Assembly: GCA_037039925.1 (NCBI GenBank)
Contig: JAXRKP010001291.1
Coordinates: 22,046 to 86,045, forward strand
Direction: 5' to 3'
DNA: 64,000 bases
DNA from: Doris montereyensis
Lineage: Eukaryota; Mollusca; Gastropoda; Nudibranchia; Dorididae
Below the pieces are notes generated by a model. The model was not told where the DNA came from. It made no database searches and saw only the letters and a list, made by a program, of their open reading frames with translations. The stretch's first letter is position 1; each line of letters starts with the position of its first letter. The position numbers were made by a program, and so were the translations under genes. Below are positions 1 through 14,290 of the stretch, piece after piece.

Positions 1-3000
1 CATGATCTACGTACTAAGATATCTTATACCAGATTGGACATGATCTATGTACTAAGATATCTTACACTATATTGGACATGATATACGTATTAAGATATCT
101 TACACTAGATTGGACATGATCTATGACCTAAGATATCTTACACTATATTGGACATGATCTATGTACTAAGATATCTTACACTACATTGGACATATCTATG
201 TACTAAGATATCTTACACGATATTGGACATGATCTACGTACTAAGATATATTACACTATATTGGACATGATCTACGTACTAAGATATCTTACACTAGATT
301 GGACATGATCTATGTACTAATATATCTTACACTCGGTTGGACATGATCTATGTACTAAGATATCTTAGATTACATAGGACATGATCTACGTACTAAGATA
401 TATTACACTATATTGGACATGATTTTAGTACTAAGATATCTTAAACTATATTGGACATGATCTATGTTCTAAGATATCTTACACTAGATTGGACATGATC
501 TATGTACTAAGATTTCTTACACTAGATTGGACATGATCTATGTACTAAGATATCTTACACTAGATTGGACATGATCTACATACTAAGATATCTTATACTA
601 GATTGGACATGATCTACATACTAAGATATCTTACACTACATTGGACATGATCTATGTACTAAGATATCTTACACTATAGTGGAAATGATCTATGTAGTAA
701 GATATCTTACAGTAGATTGACATGATCTATGTACTAAGATATCTTACACTAGATTGGAGATGAACTATGTACTAAGATATCTTACTCGAGATTGGACATG
801 ATCTATGGACTAAGATATCTTACATTATATTGGACATGATCTATGTACTAAGATATATTACACTATATTGGACATGATCTACGTACTAAGATATCTTATA
901 CTATATTGGACATGATCTATGTACTAAGATATCTTATACTAGATTGGACATGATCTACGTACTAAGATATCTTACACTAGATTGGACATGATCTATGTAC
1001 TAAGATATCTTACACTAGATTGTACTAAGATACATGACATGATCTATGTACTAAGATATCTTACACTATATTGGACATGATCTACGTACTAAGATATCTT
1101 ACACTAGATTGGACATGATCTATGTACTAAGATATCTTACACTAGATTGGACATGATCTACGTACTAAGATATCTTACATTAGATTGGACATGATCTATG
1201 TACTAAGATATCTTACACTATATTGGACAGGATCTATGTATAAGATATCTTACTATATTGGACAGGATCTACGTACTAAGATATCTTACACTATATTGGA
1301 CATGATCTACGTACTAAGATATCTTACAGATTGTACATGATCTATGTACTAAGATATATTACTATTACTTACTAAGATTGACATGGCTCTACGTACTAAG
1401 ATATCTTATAACAGATTGGACATGATCTACGTACTAAGATATCTTATAACAGATTGGACATGATCTATGTACTACGATATCTTACACTAGATTGGACATG
1501 ATTTACGTACTAAGATATCTTACACTATATTCGACATGACTATGTACTAAGATATCTATAGACTGGACATGATCTACGTACTAAGACATCTTATACTAGA
1601 TTGGACATGATCTATATACTAAGATATATTACACTATATTGGACATGATATATGTACTAAGACATCTTACACTAGATTGGACATGATCTACGTACTAAGA
1701 TATCTTACACTATATTGGACAGATCTACGTACTAAGATATCTTACATATTGGACATGATCTATGTACTAAGATATCTTACATTAGATTGGACATGATCTA
1801 TGTACTAAGATATATTACACTAGATTGGACATGATCTATGTACTAAGATATCTTACACTGATTGGACATGATCTATGTACCAAGATATATTACACTAAAT
1901 TGGACATGATCTACGTACTAAGATATATTACACTAGATTGGACATGATCTATGTACTAAGATATCTTACACTACATTGGACATGATCTACGTACCAACAT
2001 ATCTTACACTAGGTTGGACATGATCTACATACTAAGATATCTTATACTAGATTGAACATGATCTATGTACTAAGATATCTTACACTAGATTGGACATGAT
2101 CTACGTACTAAGATATCTTACACTATATTTGACATGATCTATGTACTAAGATATCTTACACTAGATTGGACATGATCTACGTACTAAGATATATTAGACT
2201 ATATTGGACATGATCTACGTACTAAGATATCTTACACTAAATTGGACAAGATCTAAGTACTAAGATATATTACAATATTAGTGGACATGATCTATATACT
2301 AAGATATATTACACTATATTGGATATGATTTATGTACTAAGATATCTTACACTATATTGGACATGATCTACGTACTAAGATATCTTACACTACATTGGAC
2401 ATGATCTATGTACTAAGATATCTTAAAACTATGTTGGACATGATCTATGTACTAAGATATCTTACACTACATTGGACATGATCTATGTACTAAGATATCT
2501 TACACTACATTGGATATGATCTATGTACTAAGATATCTTACACTATATTGACATGATCTATGTACTAAGATATCTTACACTATATTGGACATGATCTACG
2601 TACTAAGATATCTTACACTATATTGGACATGATCTACGTACTACAATATATTACACTATATTGGACATGATCTATGTACTAAGATATCTTACACTAAATT
2701 GGACATGATCTACGTACGAAGATATATTACACTATATTGGACATGATATACGTACTAAGATATCTTACACTAGATTGGCCATGATCTACGTACTAAGATA
2801 TATTACACTACATTGATTTTGATCTACGTACTTAGATACATTACACTATATTGGACATGATCTATGTACTAAGATATCTTACATTATATTGGACATGATC
2901 TATGTACTAAGATATCTTACACTAGATTGGATATGATCTATGTACTAAGATATCTTACACTATATTGGACATGATCTACGTACTAAGATATCTTACATTA

Positions 3001-6000
3001 CATTGACAAGATCTACGTATAAGATATCTACATTATATTGACATGATCTACATACTAAGATATCTTACACTATATTGGACATGATCTATGTTCTAAGATA
3101 TCTTACACTAGATTGGACATGATCTATGTACTAAGATATCTTACACTATATTGGACATGATCTACGTACTAAGATATCTTACACTAGATTGGACATGATC
3201 TATGTACTAAGATATCTTACACTATATTGGACATGATCTATTTACTAAGATATCTTATACCAGATTGGACATGATCTATGTACTAAGATATCTTACACTA
3301 TATTGGAAATGATCTATGTATTAAGATATCTTACACTAGATTGGACATGATCTATGTACTAAGATATCTTACACTATATTGGACATGATCTATGTACTAA
3401 GATATCTTACACTAGATTGGACATGATCTACGTACTAAGATCTTATACCAGATTGACATGATCTAACGTACTAAGATATCTTATACCAGATTGGACATGA
3501 TCTACGTACTAAGATATCTTATACCAGATTGGACATGATCTATGTACTAAGATATCTTATACCAGATTGGACATGATCTAAGTACTAAGATATCTTACAC
3601 TATATTGAACATGATCTACGTACTAAGATATATTACACTATATTGGACATGATCTATGTACTAAGATATATTACACTATATTGGACATGATCTATGTACT
3701 AAGATATCTTACACTATATTGGACATGATCTATGTTCTAAGATCTATGACACTAGATTGGACATGATCTATGTACTAAGATATCTTACACTAGATTGGAC
3801 ATGATCTATTTACTAAGATATCTTACACTAGATTGGACATGATATACATACTAAGATATCTTATACTAGATTGGACATGATCTACATACTAAGATATCTT
3901 ACACTACATTGGCCATGATCTATGTACTAAGATATCTTACACTATAGTGGAAATGATCTATGTACTAAGATATCTTTACACTAGATTGGACATGATCTAC
4001 GTAATAAGATATCTTACACTAGATTGAGATGATCTATGTACTAAGATATCTTACACTAGATTGGACATGATCTACGTACTAAGATATATTATACCAGATT
4101 GGACATGATCTACGTACTAAGATATATTACACCATATTGGACATGATCTACGTACTAAGATATCTTACACTTTATTGGACATGATCTATGACCTAAGATA
4201 TCTTAAGATATCATTTACAGATATCTTGAACATGATCTACGTACTAAGATATCTTACACTATATTGGACATGATCTACGTACTAAGATATCTTACACTAT
4301 ATTGGACATGATCTACGTACTAAGATATCTTACACTAGATTGACATGATCTATGTACTAAGATATCTTACACTATATTGGACATGATCTATGTACTAAGA
4401 TATCTTACACTATATTGGACATAATCTACGTACTAAGATATATTACACTAGATTGGACATGATCTATGTATTAAGATATCTTACACTAAGATTGGACATG
4501 ATCTATGTACTAAGATATCTTACACTACATAGGACATGATCTATGTACTAAGACTCTTACACTAGATTGGACATGAATTACATACTAAGATATCTTACAC
4601 TATATTGGACATGATCTACGTACTAAGATATCTTACACTATATTGGCCATGATCTATGTACTAAGATATCTTACACTATAGATGGGATATGATCTACGTA
4701 ATAAGATATCTTACACTAGATTGGACATGATCTATGTACTAAGATATCTTACACTAAATTGGACATGATCTACGTACTAAGATATCTTAAACTAGATTGG
4801 ACATGATCTATGTACTAAGATATATTACACTATATTGGACATGATCTACGTACTAATATATCTTACACTTGGACATGATCGGCGTACTAAGATATTAGAT
4901 TGACATGATCTATGACCAAGATATCTTACACTAGATTGACATGATCTACGTACTAAGATATCTTCCACTATATTGACATATCTATGTACTAAGATATCTT
5001 ACACGAGACTGGACATGATCTACGTACTAAGATATATTACACTAGATTGACATGATCTATGTACTAAGATATATTACACTAAGATATATGTACTAAGACA
5101 TCGTACACTAGATTGGACATGATCTGTGTACTAATATATCTTACACTATATTGGACATGATCTACGTACTAAGATATCTTACATTATATTGGACATGATC
5201 TATGTACCAAGATATATTACACTAGATTGGACATGATTTAGTACTAAGATATCTTAAACTAGATTGGACATGATCTATGTACTAAGATATCTTACACTAG
5301 ATTGGACATGATCTATGTACTAAGATTTCTTACACTAAATTGGACATGATCTACGTACTAAGATATATTACACTAGATTGGACATGATCTACATACTAAG
5401 ATATCTTATACTAGATTGGACATGATCTACATACTAAGATATCTTACACACGTTGGACATGATCTACGTACTAAGATATCTTATACTAGATTGAACATGA
5501 TGTATACTCAAGATATCTTACACTAGATTGACAGGACCTACGGACTAAGATATATTCCACTAAATTTGACATGATCTATGTACTAAGATATCTTACACTC
5601 AGATTGGACATGATCTAGGTACTAAGATATTAGACTATATTGGACATGGACTTATAAGATATCTATCAAGACAAGTACAAGATATATTAAGATATATTGA
5701 TCTATGTACTAAGATTATATTGGACCTGATCTACATACTAAGATACATTAAACTATTGACATGATCTATGTACTAACATACATTACACTATATTGGACAT
5801 GATTTATGTACTAAGATATCTTACACTACATTGGACATGATCTATGTACTAAGATATCTTACACTATATTGGATGATCTATGTACTAAGATATCTTACAC
5901 TACATTGGACATGATCTATGTACTAAGATATCTTATACCAGATTGGACATGATCTACGTACTAAGATGTCTTACATTACATTGGACATGATCTATGTACT

Positions 6001-8470
6001 AGTGATATTGCACTATATTGGACATGATCTATACTAAGATATCTTACACTAGATTGGACATTATCAACGTACTAAGACTGCACACTATATTGACATGTAT
6101 TCACGTACTAATATATCTCACACTAGATTGGACATGATTCATGTACTAAGATATCTTACACTATATTGGACATGACTATGTACTAAGATATCTTATACCA
6201 GATTTGACAGGATCTACGTACTAAGATATCTAGCACTCAAGTTGACATGATCTACGTAACTAAGATATCTTACACTAGATTGGACATGGTCTACGTACTA
6301 AGATATCTTACACTATATTACATGATCTATGTACTAAGATATCTTACACTACATTGACATGATCTACGTACTAATATATCTTACACTATATTGGACATGA
6401 TCTACATACTAAGATATCTTACATTAGATTTGACAGGACTTACTAAGATATCTTTACACTATATTGGTCATGATCTATGTACTAAGATATATTATACCAG
6501 ATTGAACATGATCTATGTACTAAAAATATATTATACCAGATTGAAGATGATCTATGTAACAAGATATCTTACACTATATTTAACATGCTCTACGCACTAA
6601 GATATATTACACTAGATTGGACATGATATACGCACTAAGATATCTTACACGAGATTGGACATGATCTATGTACTAAGATATCGTACACTATATTGGACAT
6701 GATCTACGTAATAAGATATCGTACACTATATTGGACATGATTTATGTACTAAGATATCTATACAAGGTTTGAAATGATCTACGTACCAGACTTCTACACT
6801 GGTTGGACATGATCTATGTACTAAGATAGCTTACACTGTATTGGACATGATCTATGTTCTAAGATATCTTATACTATATTTGACATGGATCTATGTACAA
6901 GATATCTTATACCAGACTGGACATGATCTACGTACTAAGATGTCTTATACCAGGTTGGACATGATCTATGTACCAAGATATCTTACAATGGATTGACATG
7001 ATATCTGTACTAAGATAGCTTACACTACATTGGACATAATCTATGTACTAAGATCTCTTACACTATATTGGACATAACCATGCACTAAGATATCTTACAC
7101 TACATGGACATAACTATGGACTAAGATATCTTACACCACATTGAACATGATCCATGTACTAATATATCTTACACTATATTGGGCATGATCTACGGACCAA
7201 GATATCTTACACTAGATTGGACATGATCTATGTATTAAGATATCTTACACTAGATTGGACATGATCTATGTATTAAGATATCATACAATAGATTGGAGAT
7301 GATTTCTAGCGCAATTAAGATATCTTATATTAGATTGACATGATCTATGCACTAAGATATCTTACACTAGAATGATATGACCTACGTACTAAGATATATT
7401 ACACTAGATTGGACATGATCTAGTACTAAGATATCTCACACTAGATTGGACATGACCTACGTACTAAGATATATTACACTAGATTGACATAATCTACGCA
7501 CTAAGATAATCTTACACTAGATTGGACATGATCTACGTACTAAGATATTTTACACTACATTGGACATGATCTATGTACTAAGATATCTTAAACCAGCTTG
7601 GACATGATCAACGTACTAAGATATCTTATAATAGATTGAACAAGATCTACGTACTAGAGCTATCTTTACACTATATTGGACAAGATCTATGTACTAAGAT
7701 ATTTTACAGTAGATTTGGGCATGATCTACGTACTAAGATATTTTACACTAGATTGGACATGACTATGTAATTAAGATATTTTACACTAGATTGGACATGA
7801 TCTACGTACTAAGATATATTACACTAGATTGGACATGATCCACGTACTAAGATATCTTACACTAGATTGGACATGATCTATGTACTAAGATATTTACACT
7901 ACATTGACGTGATCTATTAAGACACTTTTACACTAGGGATTGACATCTACGTACTAAGATATTTTACACTAGATTGGATATGATCTATGTACTAAGATAT
8001 CTTACACTAGATTGGACATGATCTATGTACTAAGATATTTTACACTACATTGGACATGATCTATGTACTAAGATATTTTACACTAGATTGGACATGATCT
8101 ACGTACTAAGATATATTACACTAGATTGGACATGATCTACGTACTAAGATATCTTACACTAAATTGACATGATCTACGCACTAAGATATATTACACTAGA
8201 TTGGACATGATCTACATACTAAGATATATTACACTATATTGAACATGATCTACGTACTAACATATCTTACACTAGATTGGACATGATCTACGGCTAAGAT
8301 ATCTTACATTATTTTGGACATGATCTACGTACTAAGATATCTTACATTAGATTGACATGATCTATGTACTAAGATATCTTACATTAGATTGGACATGATC
8401 TATGTACCAAGATATCTTACATTAGGATTGGACATGATCTACATACTAAGATATTTACACTAGATTGGAC
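1..8470. repeat. 38-bp tandem minisatellite, main block
   Basis: Head-to-tail copies of a 38-bp AT-rich unit, about 220 by length divided by period. The array runs off the left end. Each unit contains the perfect 12-base palindrome taagatatctta (with an EcoRV-type GATATC) and the core ggacatgatctacgtacta. Most copies differ by a few substitutions; indel-rich stretches lie near 4880-5110, 5640-5720 and 6060-6250. Relative to the gene this is intron 3' of exon 10233-10367. No coding signal was seen. Confidence 0.97.
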
Positions 8471-9860
8471 ATGATCACATACTAAGATACACTATATTGG
8501 ACATGATCTACGTACTTACACTATATTGGACATAATCTACGTACTAATACTATTACACTATATTGACATAATCTACGACTAAGACCATTACACTATATTG
8601 GACATAATCTACGTACTAAGACTATTACACTATATTACATGGTCTACGTACAAGACTATTACACTATATTGGACATAACGCAATTAAGACTTTACACTAG
8701 ATTACATATCTATACTAAGATATATTACACTATATTAGGATCATAATACACTATATTGACATAATCTACATACTAAGATCGTTACACTATATTGACATGA
8801 TCTACGTACTAAGATATATTATACTAAATTAGACATAATCTACGTACTAATCTTTCTTACACTATATTGAACATGATTTACATACTAAGACTGTTACACT
8901 AGATTGGACATGGTACTAAAATACGTACACTAATTGATTACGATCTACATAATTAAGACTCCCTACACTATTGGACATGATCTACACTAAGACTGTTACA
9001 CTATACGACATACTAAGACTACAGACTGTTACACTATATTGGACATGATCTATGTACTAAGACTCTTACACTATATTGGACATGATCTATGTACTAAGAC
9101 TGTTACACTATATTGGACATGATCTACGTACTAAGACTATTACACTATATTGGACATGATCTACGTACTAAGACTGTTACACTATATTGGACATGATCTA
9201 CATACTAAGACTCTTACACTATATTGGACATGATCTACATACTAAGACTGTTACACTATATTGACATAATCTACATACTAAGACTCTTACACTATATTGG
9301 ACATGATCTACGTAACAAGACTGTTACACTATATTGGACATAATCTACATACTAAGACTTACACTATATTGGACATGATCTATGTACTAAGACTGTTACA
9401 CTATATTGGACGATCTACGTACTAGACTGTTACACTATATTGGACATAATCTACATACTAAGACTCTTACACTATATTGGACATGATCTACGTACTAAGA
9501 CTGTTACACTATATTGGACATAATCTACATACTAAGACTGTTACACTGTATTGGACATGATCTACGTACTAAGACTATTACACTAGATTGGACATGATCT
9601 ACGTAGTAAGACTCTTACACTATATTGGACATAATCTACATACTAAGACTTACACTATATTGGACATAATTTTACATACTAAGACTTTACACTATATTGG
9701 ACATGATCTACATACTAAGACTGTTAGCACTATATTGGACATAATCTACATACTAAGACTTTACACTATATTGGACATGATCTACGTACTAACACTGTTA
9801 CACTATATTGAACATAATCTACATACTAAGACTCTTACACTAGATTGGACATGATCTACG
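8471..9860. repeat. 37-bp variant block of the same minisatellite
   Basis: In this block the palindrome core is replaced: taagatatctta becomes forms such as taagactgtta, giving a 37-bp period (for example 9121 to 9158). The rest of the unit is unchanged. Left of about 9010 the copies are ragged, with truncated units; between 9040 and 9860 they are very regular. The block is flanked on both sides by the palindromic 38-bp form, so it is a local subfamily that spread inside the array. Confidence 0.93.
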
Positions 9861-10190
9861 TATGAATTTTCTTATACAATTGACATGATCTACGTACTAG
9901 TTTTCTACTCTAAATTGGACATGATCTACGTATTATTTTTCTTACACTAGATTGAACATGATCTACTTACTAAGATATCTTATACTACATTGAACCTTAT
10001 CTACGTACTAAGATATCTTACACTATATTGAACATGATCTACATACTAAGATATCTTACACTATATTGGACATGATCTACATACTAAGATATCTTACACT
10101 AGATTGGACATGATTTACGTACTAAGATATCTTAAACTATATTGAACCTGATCTACGTACTAAGATATCTTACACTATATTGACATGATC
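9861..10190. repeat. 38-bp minisatellite, terminal block
   Basis: After a few divergent copies the array returns to the 38-bp palindromic form and stops at 10190, 43 bases from the edge of exon 10233-10367. On the gene's sense (minus) strand, the intron is therefore repeat almost from its 5' end. Confidence 0.93.
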
Positions 10191-10232
10191 AGTGGATACA
10201 CAATTAACATACAAACAAGAAATTGTTCTCAC

Positions 10233-10367
10233 TCGGGTACAGAACTCTACTGATCATGCCGGGTAGCACCATCATGAACAGTGGCAAAATCTTGATGAAG
10301 CCGGCCATAAGTGTTGCGCCCTTAGCATGGGAAATTGACCGTGCAGCTAGTGCTCTTGAACTATGAC
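10233..10367 (-). CDS. SLC5A: SLC5/SGLT-type sodium/solute symporter, internal exon (fifth of five in window)
   Basis: Internal exon of a sodium-coupled sugar (or related solute) transporter, an integral plasma-membrane protein. On the minus strand the acceptor ends acaatccag and the exon opens in phase 0 with VIVQ, continuing the WYWCTDQ of the previous exon. It then encodes ARSISHAKG and the hallmark helix GFIKILPLF followed by LPGMISRVLYP, the family's IK/LK-LxP and PGMISR signatures. The lysine corresponds to K321 of human SGLT1 (from memory). The donor is gtgaga, phase 1, ending after the YP. The frame breaks near 10353-10358: CAAGAG stands where CAA-AGA-G is expected, so one base seems to be missing in an A run. 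With that base the length is 136 nt and all phases fit. Family assignment is firm; the paralogue and substrate are not determined. Confidence 0.9.
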
Positions 10368-10624
10368 CTGGATTGTGTAACAAAGGCAGAACTTGTTCTT
10401 AAAGTTAAATTGTATGTCAAACAGTGTGAAAACAGGTGTGTGCACGTGTGTTAATTATGGTGTAGACAATGGCATGGCATATAACGGAGAGACAATGTAA
10501 AAACTACATGATGAAGCCATCTGGACACCTATAGCGAAGCAATTTTGTCGTCCATAATGACGTTAGACGGACATATCTGGTAAGGCCAGCTGGACATTCT
10601 GGATGTTCAGTGCAAACTTAAATG
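10368..10624. other. Spacer between exon and 46-bp array
   Basis: Holds the 3' splice site of the exon to its left on the coordinate axis (its minus-strand upstream side) and otherwise mostly unique sequence. From about 10500, decayed fragments resembling the 46-bp unit appear (pieces around 'gttagacg', 'gaagc', 'atctgg'), suggesting an eroded array edge. No gene seen. Confidence 0.6.
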
Positions 10625-11480
10625 AACGGTTATAGTGAAGCTATCTAGACGTGTTTTGTCATGCTATCTGGATTGCCATTGTAAAGCTTTTTAGACGCTT
10701 TTAGTAATGTTATCTAGGTGATCAATGTAAAGCTTTTTAGACGCTTTTAGTAATGTTATCTAGGTGATCAATGTAAAGCCTTATAGATGTTTTTAGTAAT
10801 GTTATCTAGTGATCAATGTAAAGCTTTTTAGATGTTTTTAGTAATGTTGTTATCTAGGTGATCAATGTAAAGCTTTATAGATGTTTTTAGTAATGTTATC
10901 TAGGTGATCAATGTAAAGCTTTATAGATGTTTTTAGTAATGTTATCTAGGTGATCAATGTAAAGCTTTAGACGCTTTTAGTAATGTTATCTAGGTGATCA
11001 ATGTAAAGCCTTTTAGATGTTTTTAGTAATGTTATCTAGGTGATCAATGTAAAGCCTTATAGATGTTTTTAGTAATGTTATCTAGGTGATCAATGTAAAA
11101 GCTTTTTTAGACGCTTTTAGTAATGTTATCTAGGTGATCAATGTAAAGCCTTATAGATGTTTTTAGTAATGTTATCTAGGTGGATCAATGTAAAGCCTTA
11201 TAGATGTTTTTAGTAATGTTATCTAGGTGATCAATGTAAAGCTTTTTATAGATGTTTTTAGTAATGCTATCTAGGTGATCAATGTAAAGCTTTATAGATG
11301 TTTGTAGTAATGTTATCCAGGTGATCAATGTAAAGCTTTTATAGATGTTTTTAGTAATGTTATCTAGGTGATCAATGTAAAGCCTTATAGATGTTTTTAG
11401 TAATGTTATCTAGGTGATCAATGTAAAGCTTTATAGATGTTTTTAGTAATGTTATCTAGGTGATCAATGTAAAGCTTTTC
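10625..11480. repeat. 46-bp minisatellite, left part (gatcaatg subfamily)
   Basis: About 18 copies of a 46-bp unit with the core taatgttatctaggtgatca. They are more uniform than the copies on the far side of the retroelement and nearly all carry gatcaatg where those carry ttcattg. Units alternate tagacg and tagatg, a CpG/TpG difference. The array is cut by the assembly gap at 11481. Confidence 0.95.
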
Positions 11481-11500
11481 NNNNNNNNNNNNNNNNNNNN
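11481..11500. other. Assembly gap (20 N)
   Basis: Twenty undetermined bases exactly between the 46-bp array and the 3' end of the retrotransposon. The true length and content of the junction are unknown. Confidence 1.
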
Positions 11501-11680
11501 ACCTTTCGGTGTATCGGTTTTAGATGCCCGAAATGATTTTCTCAGGCTGCCCTGTCCTGACAGTTTCTGTTTCCTTTCGTGAAAGTTATATTTCTTTGCG
11601 TTAATGCCTCTTTTATATCTTTTTCCCACTTTCTCCGATGTCTGCCTTTTGGTCTTTTCCTTGAGATTTAGCACTGTATA

Positions 11681-11745
11681 CTGATTTTATTATATTGTCA
11701 TTCATTCTGTTTACATGCCCAGACAGTCTCAGTTGATTCATTTCT
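11681..11745 (-). pseudogene. C-terminal tail of non-LTR polyprotein (GHVNRM motif)
   Basis: Minus-strand translation gives NQLRLSGHVNRMND, matching the conserved L-(W/S)-GHV-RM motif found near the C-terminus of many non-LTR RT proteins. Downstream, basic residues run on to about 11501, where the gap begins. This marks the 3' part of the element as present. Confidence 0.8.
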
Positions 11746-12179
11746 ATCTTAAGTTTTTATGCTATCTGCTTTGGTTTGATCTCTTATTGTTGTGTTTCTG
11801 ATTTTGTCTCATTTAGTTTTAACAACTACTCTTCTTAGATATTTCATTTCGGCTGCCTGTACTCTACTCTATTTCCTACTGTCTAAAGTCCAGGTTTCAT
11901 TGCCATATAGGAGAGTAGGACAATAAACTGTGTTGTATACCGCCACTTTGGTTTTTGTTGATAATTCTTGTTGACCTACAAATGCCTTTTCTAGATGCTT
12001 ATATATTGCCTTTCGGATTCTCTAGCTGATTTCTTCTCTTAGTTTTTCCTCTGAGTTAATCAATATTCCTAAGTAATTGTAGCTTTAAACTTGTTCTAAA
12101 ATCTCCCTGCCTAATTAAAGATTTTGTGTTTTAGCTTCCCTAGTTACTAGCATTGTTTTGGTTTTCTTTTCATTTACTT

Positions 12180-12870
12180 TCATTTCTCTTTTTTATTTAA
12201 TTCGTTATTCATTATGTTGATATTTGACTGGAGGTCCCTTTCTGATTTTCCAAACAGAACTAAATCATCAGCAAATGAAAACATTGATACATTTACTGGT
12301 TGGAGCTTCCAAATACCTACATTCATTTTCTTCATGTTTGAGGATGCCTTTGCGACTGTATCCATAAATGTAATAAACAAAAGGGGACTTAGGTAACAAC
12401 CCTGTCTCATTCCTATGTCTATATAAAATTCTTCAGATAACGTTCCAGCTACTCTCACTGGACATGTTGGTTTATTGTAAAAACTTTTAATGGCTTCTAT
12501 TAAATTTTTCTCTACGTTGTGCTCTTTTAAAGAATGCCATAGTTTGTTCCTCCTCACAGTATCAAATGCCTTTTCTAAGTCAATAAAACACAGGTGCAAG
12601 TCAATGTTTCTCTCAAGTAATTTTCTATTATTTGTTTAATTGTAAATATGTGATCTTGTAGACTTCTTCCTGGTCTAAATCCACTCTGGTGTTCTTCAAT
12701 CTGATCCTCTATTCTTTTCCTTAGTCTCATTTCCAGAAAACCTACATACACTTTTCCTGGTACGCTAAGTAGTGATATCCCTCTATAGTTTGAGCATTCC
12801 ATGGTTGATCCTTTCTTGTGCATTGGTACTACCGTTCCCTTTTTCCAGTCATCTGGCACCTGTTTGGACT
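12180..12870 (-). pseudogene. Reverse transcriptase fragment of the retrotransposon
   Basis: Two overlapping frames (12859-12575 and 12599-12180) carry the RT core in the right order: DDWKKGTVVPMHKKG, then NYRGISLLS, then SGFRPGR, then CFIDLEKAFDTV (motif A with catalytic Asp), GMRQGC and LSPLLF (motif B), and FSFADDLVLF (motif C, the two Asp encoded at about 12261-12275). All catalytic aspartates are visible, but the core is broken by a frameshift near 12580-12600. The fragment covers most of a normal RT domain. It is a relic with no intact reading frame through the element. Confidence 0.93.
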
Positions 12871-13530
12871 TCCATGCTTGTTGACATATTGTATGTAGTT
12901 GTTTGTCTGCTTTTCTCCCTGGGTTTTCAAATCATTTATGGACAAACTTGATCTGTTCCTGGGGCGTTTTTCGGATTTAACTTGTCTTATAGCTGTTTGA
13001 AGTTCTTCCATTGATATATTTACATCTTCAGCTGTCTCATCTCCATTACTTGTTACTCTTAATAATTGATATGTACCCCTTGTGTCATATGTTCTGGAGG
13101 GATTATGTAACCGTTGAAAGTACTTTCTCCACGTTTCCATGATTTCTCATTTCATTATTCTCCTTTGGCGTTCTTAATTTGTCGTATTGGGCATGTTTTG
13201 GTCTTTATCATGTTCTTCATTACTCCCCAGAACAGCTTTTGATTTCCTTGATAACTTTCTTGAAGTCTTTGTCCAAGCTCTTCCCACACTTCCCCTTTGG
13301 CGGTAGTTCTTTTACTCATGTAATCTATCCTATCCTCTGGTCTCTCTGTTTGCAAGTATTTCTTCCAGGCATGTTTCTTTTTGTTTGATCTTAGTCTTGA
13401 AATTTTCATTCCACCATGCTGTCCTTTTCCCATCTCCTTTAATCTGTTTCCTACCATAGACTTCTTCAGTACAACTGAGGAGTGTTTCTTTATATATTTG
13501 CCACTTTTCTTCTATAGTGCTTTCCTTCAA
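12829..13530 (-). pseudogene. Linker between endonuclease and RT of the retrotransposon
   Basis: Three partly overlapping minus-strand frames encode a lysine- and glutamate-rich region, with WWNENF near the start and MSMEELQ/AIRQVKSEK-like wording before the RT. This is the usual spacer between endonuclease and RT in non-LTR elements (W-W-x-x-x followed by charged helices). Frameshifts separate the pieces. Confidence 0.8.
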
Positions 13531-13679
13531 AATCCATCTGCCTTTCAGAGATATATATTTTTATCCTGGATTGGTACATCTGTTTTATTATTGGTTTATT
13601 TAGTTCTTTTATTTTGAGTTTAGTAGCTTTTTTCTTTTTTTTTCTGTTTTGTTTTCTTCAGTTAATAATCTCATTTTGG

Positions 13680-14290
13680 TTATCACTAGGTGATGATCAC
13701 TGAATATTTCACTTCTTCTGCTTACTCTAGCATCCATTGTACTGTAAAAAAGGGAGCTGCTAACTATTATGTAGTCTATCATTGACTTTTCACATCTGTC
13801 TTCATTTACTCTTGTATATTTGTGGATATCTTTATGAGGAAAAATCTGCAGTTATTTTCATGTTATTCTTTAGGCAAAACACTATTAGTCTCTCTCCATT
13901 TCGAGAAGTTGTTGTCTCTCCTTCTTTACCTATTACTCTTTCTGCTGTTTCTACATTGTTGCCTACTCTAGCGTTTAAATCTTCTAACACCATTAATTCC
14001 TGTTTGGGTTTGAGATTCTCTGCAGTTATTTGTAAATCATTTTCGAAGATATATTTTTCTTCTTTGGGGGCATCTTCGTTTGGTCGATAAGCTATTAATA
14101 CTTTAATTTCTCTTCCTTTTTGGTTTTAATATTTACCTCTAATAGGCGTGGGCGTACTAATTTCCAACTTTCTAGCAGCATTTCTTACCTTTTATGCATT
14201 AGGAGGCCTTCTCCTGCTTTAGCTCTATCTTTTACATCTACTCCTGAGAAGATTAAAGTATGATTTGGTCCTATATTTTCTATTCCTTGT
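13680..14290 (-). pseudogene. APE-type endonuclease fragment of the retrotransposon
   Basis: Across several frames the minus strand gives AYRPNED, LEDLNARVG, NGERLIVFC, KSMIDYIIV and finally FSDHHLVI. This order (YRP, DxNARxG, a D in the IDYI strand, SDH) is that of the C-terminal half of apurinic-like endonucleases of non-LTR retrotransposons. The SDH motif is at about 13688-13702. The N-terminal half is missing, consistent with 5' truncation. Confidence 0.85.

Noticed and set aside
6391..9854. Short plus-strand frames in the 38/37-bp array
   Set aside because: Chance frames in repeat DNA with no similarity to a protein family.
1..10190. Centromeric or telomeric satellite
   Set aside because: The array lies within a transcribed gene's intron next to exons, and no telomere motif is present.
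10233..10367. Calling the SLC5 locus a pseudogene
   Set aside because: Only one probable one-base homopolymer indel is seen; all other exons, phases and splice sites are intact.
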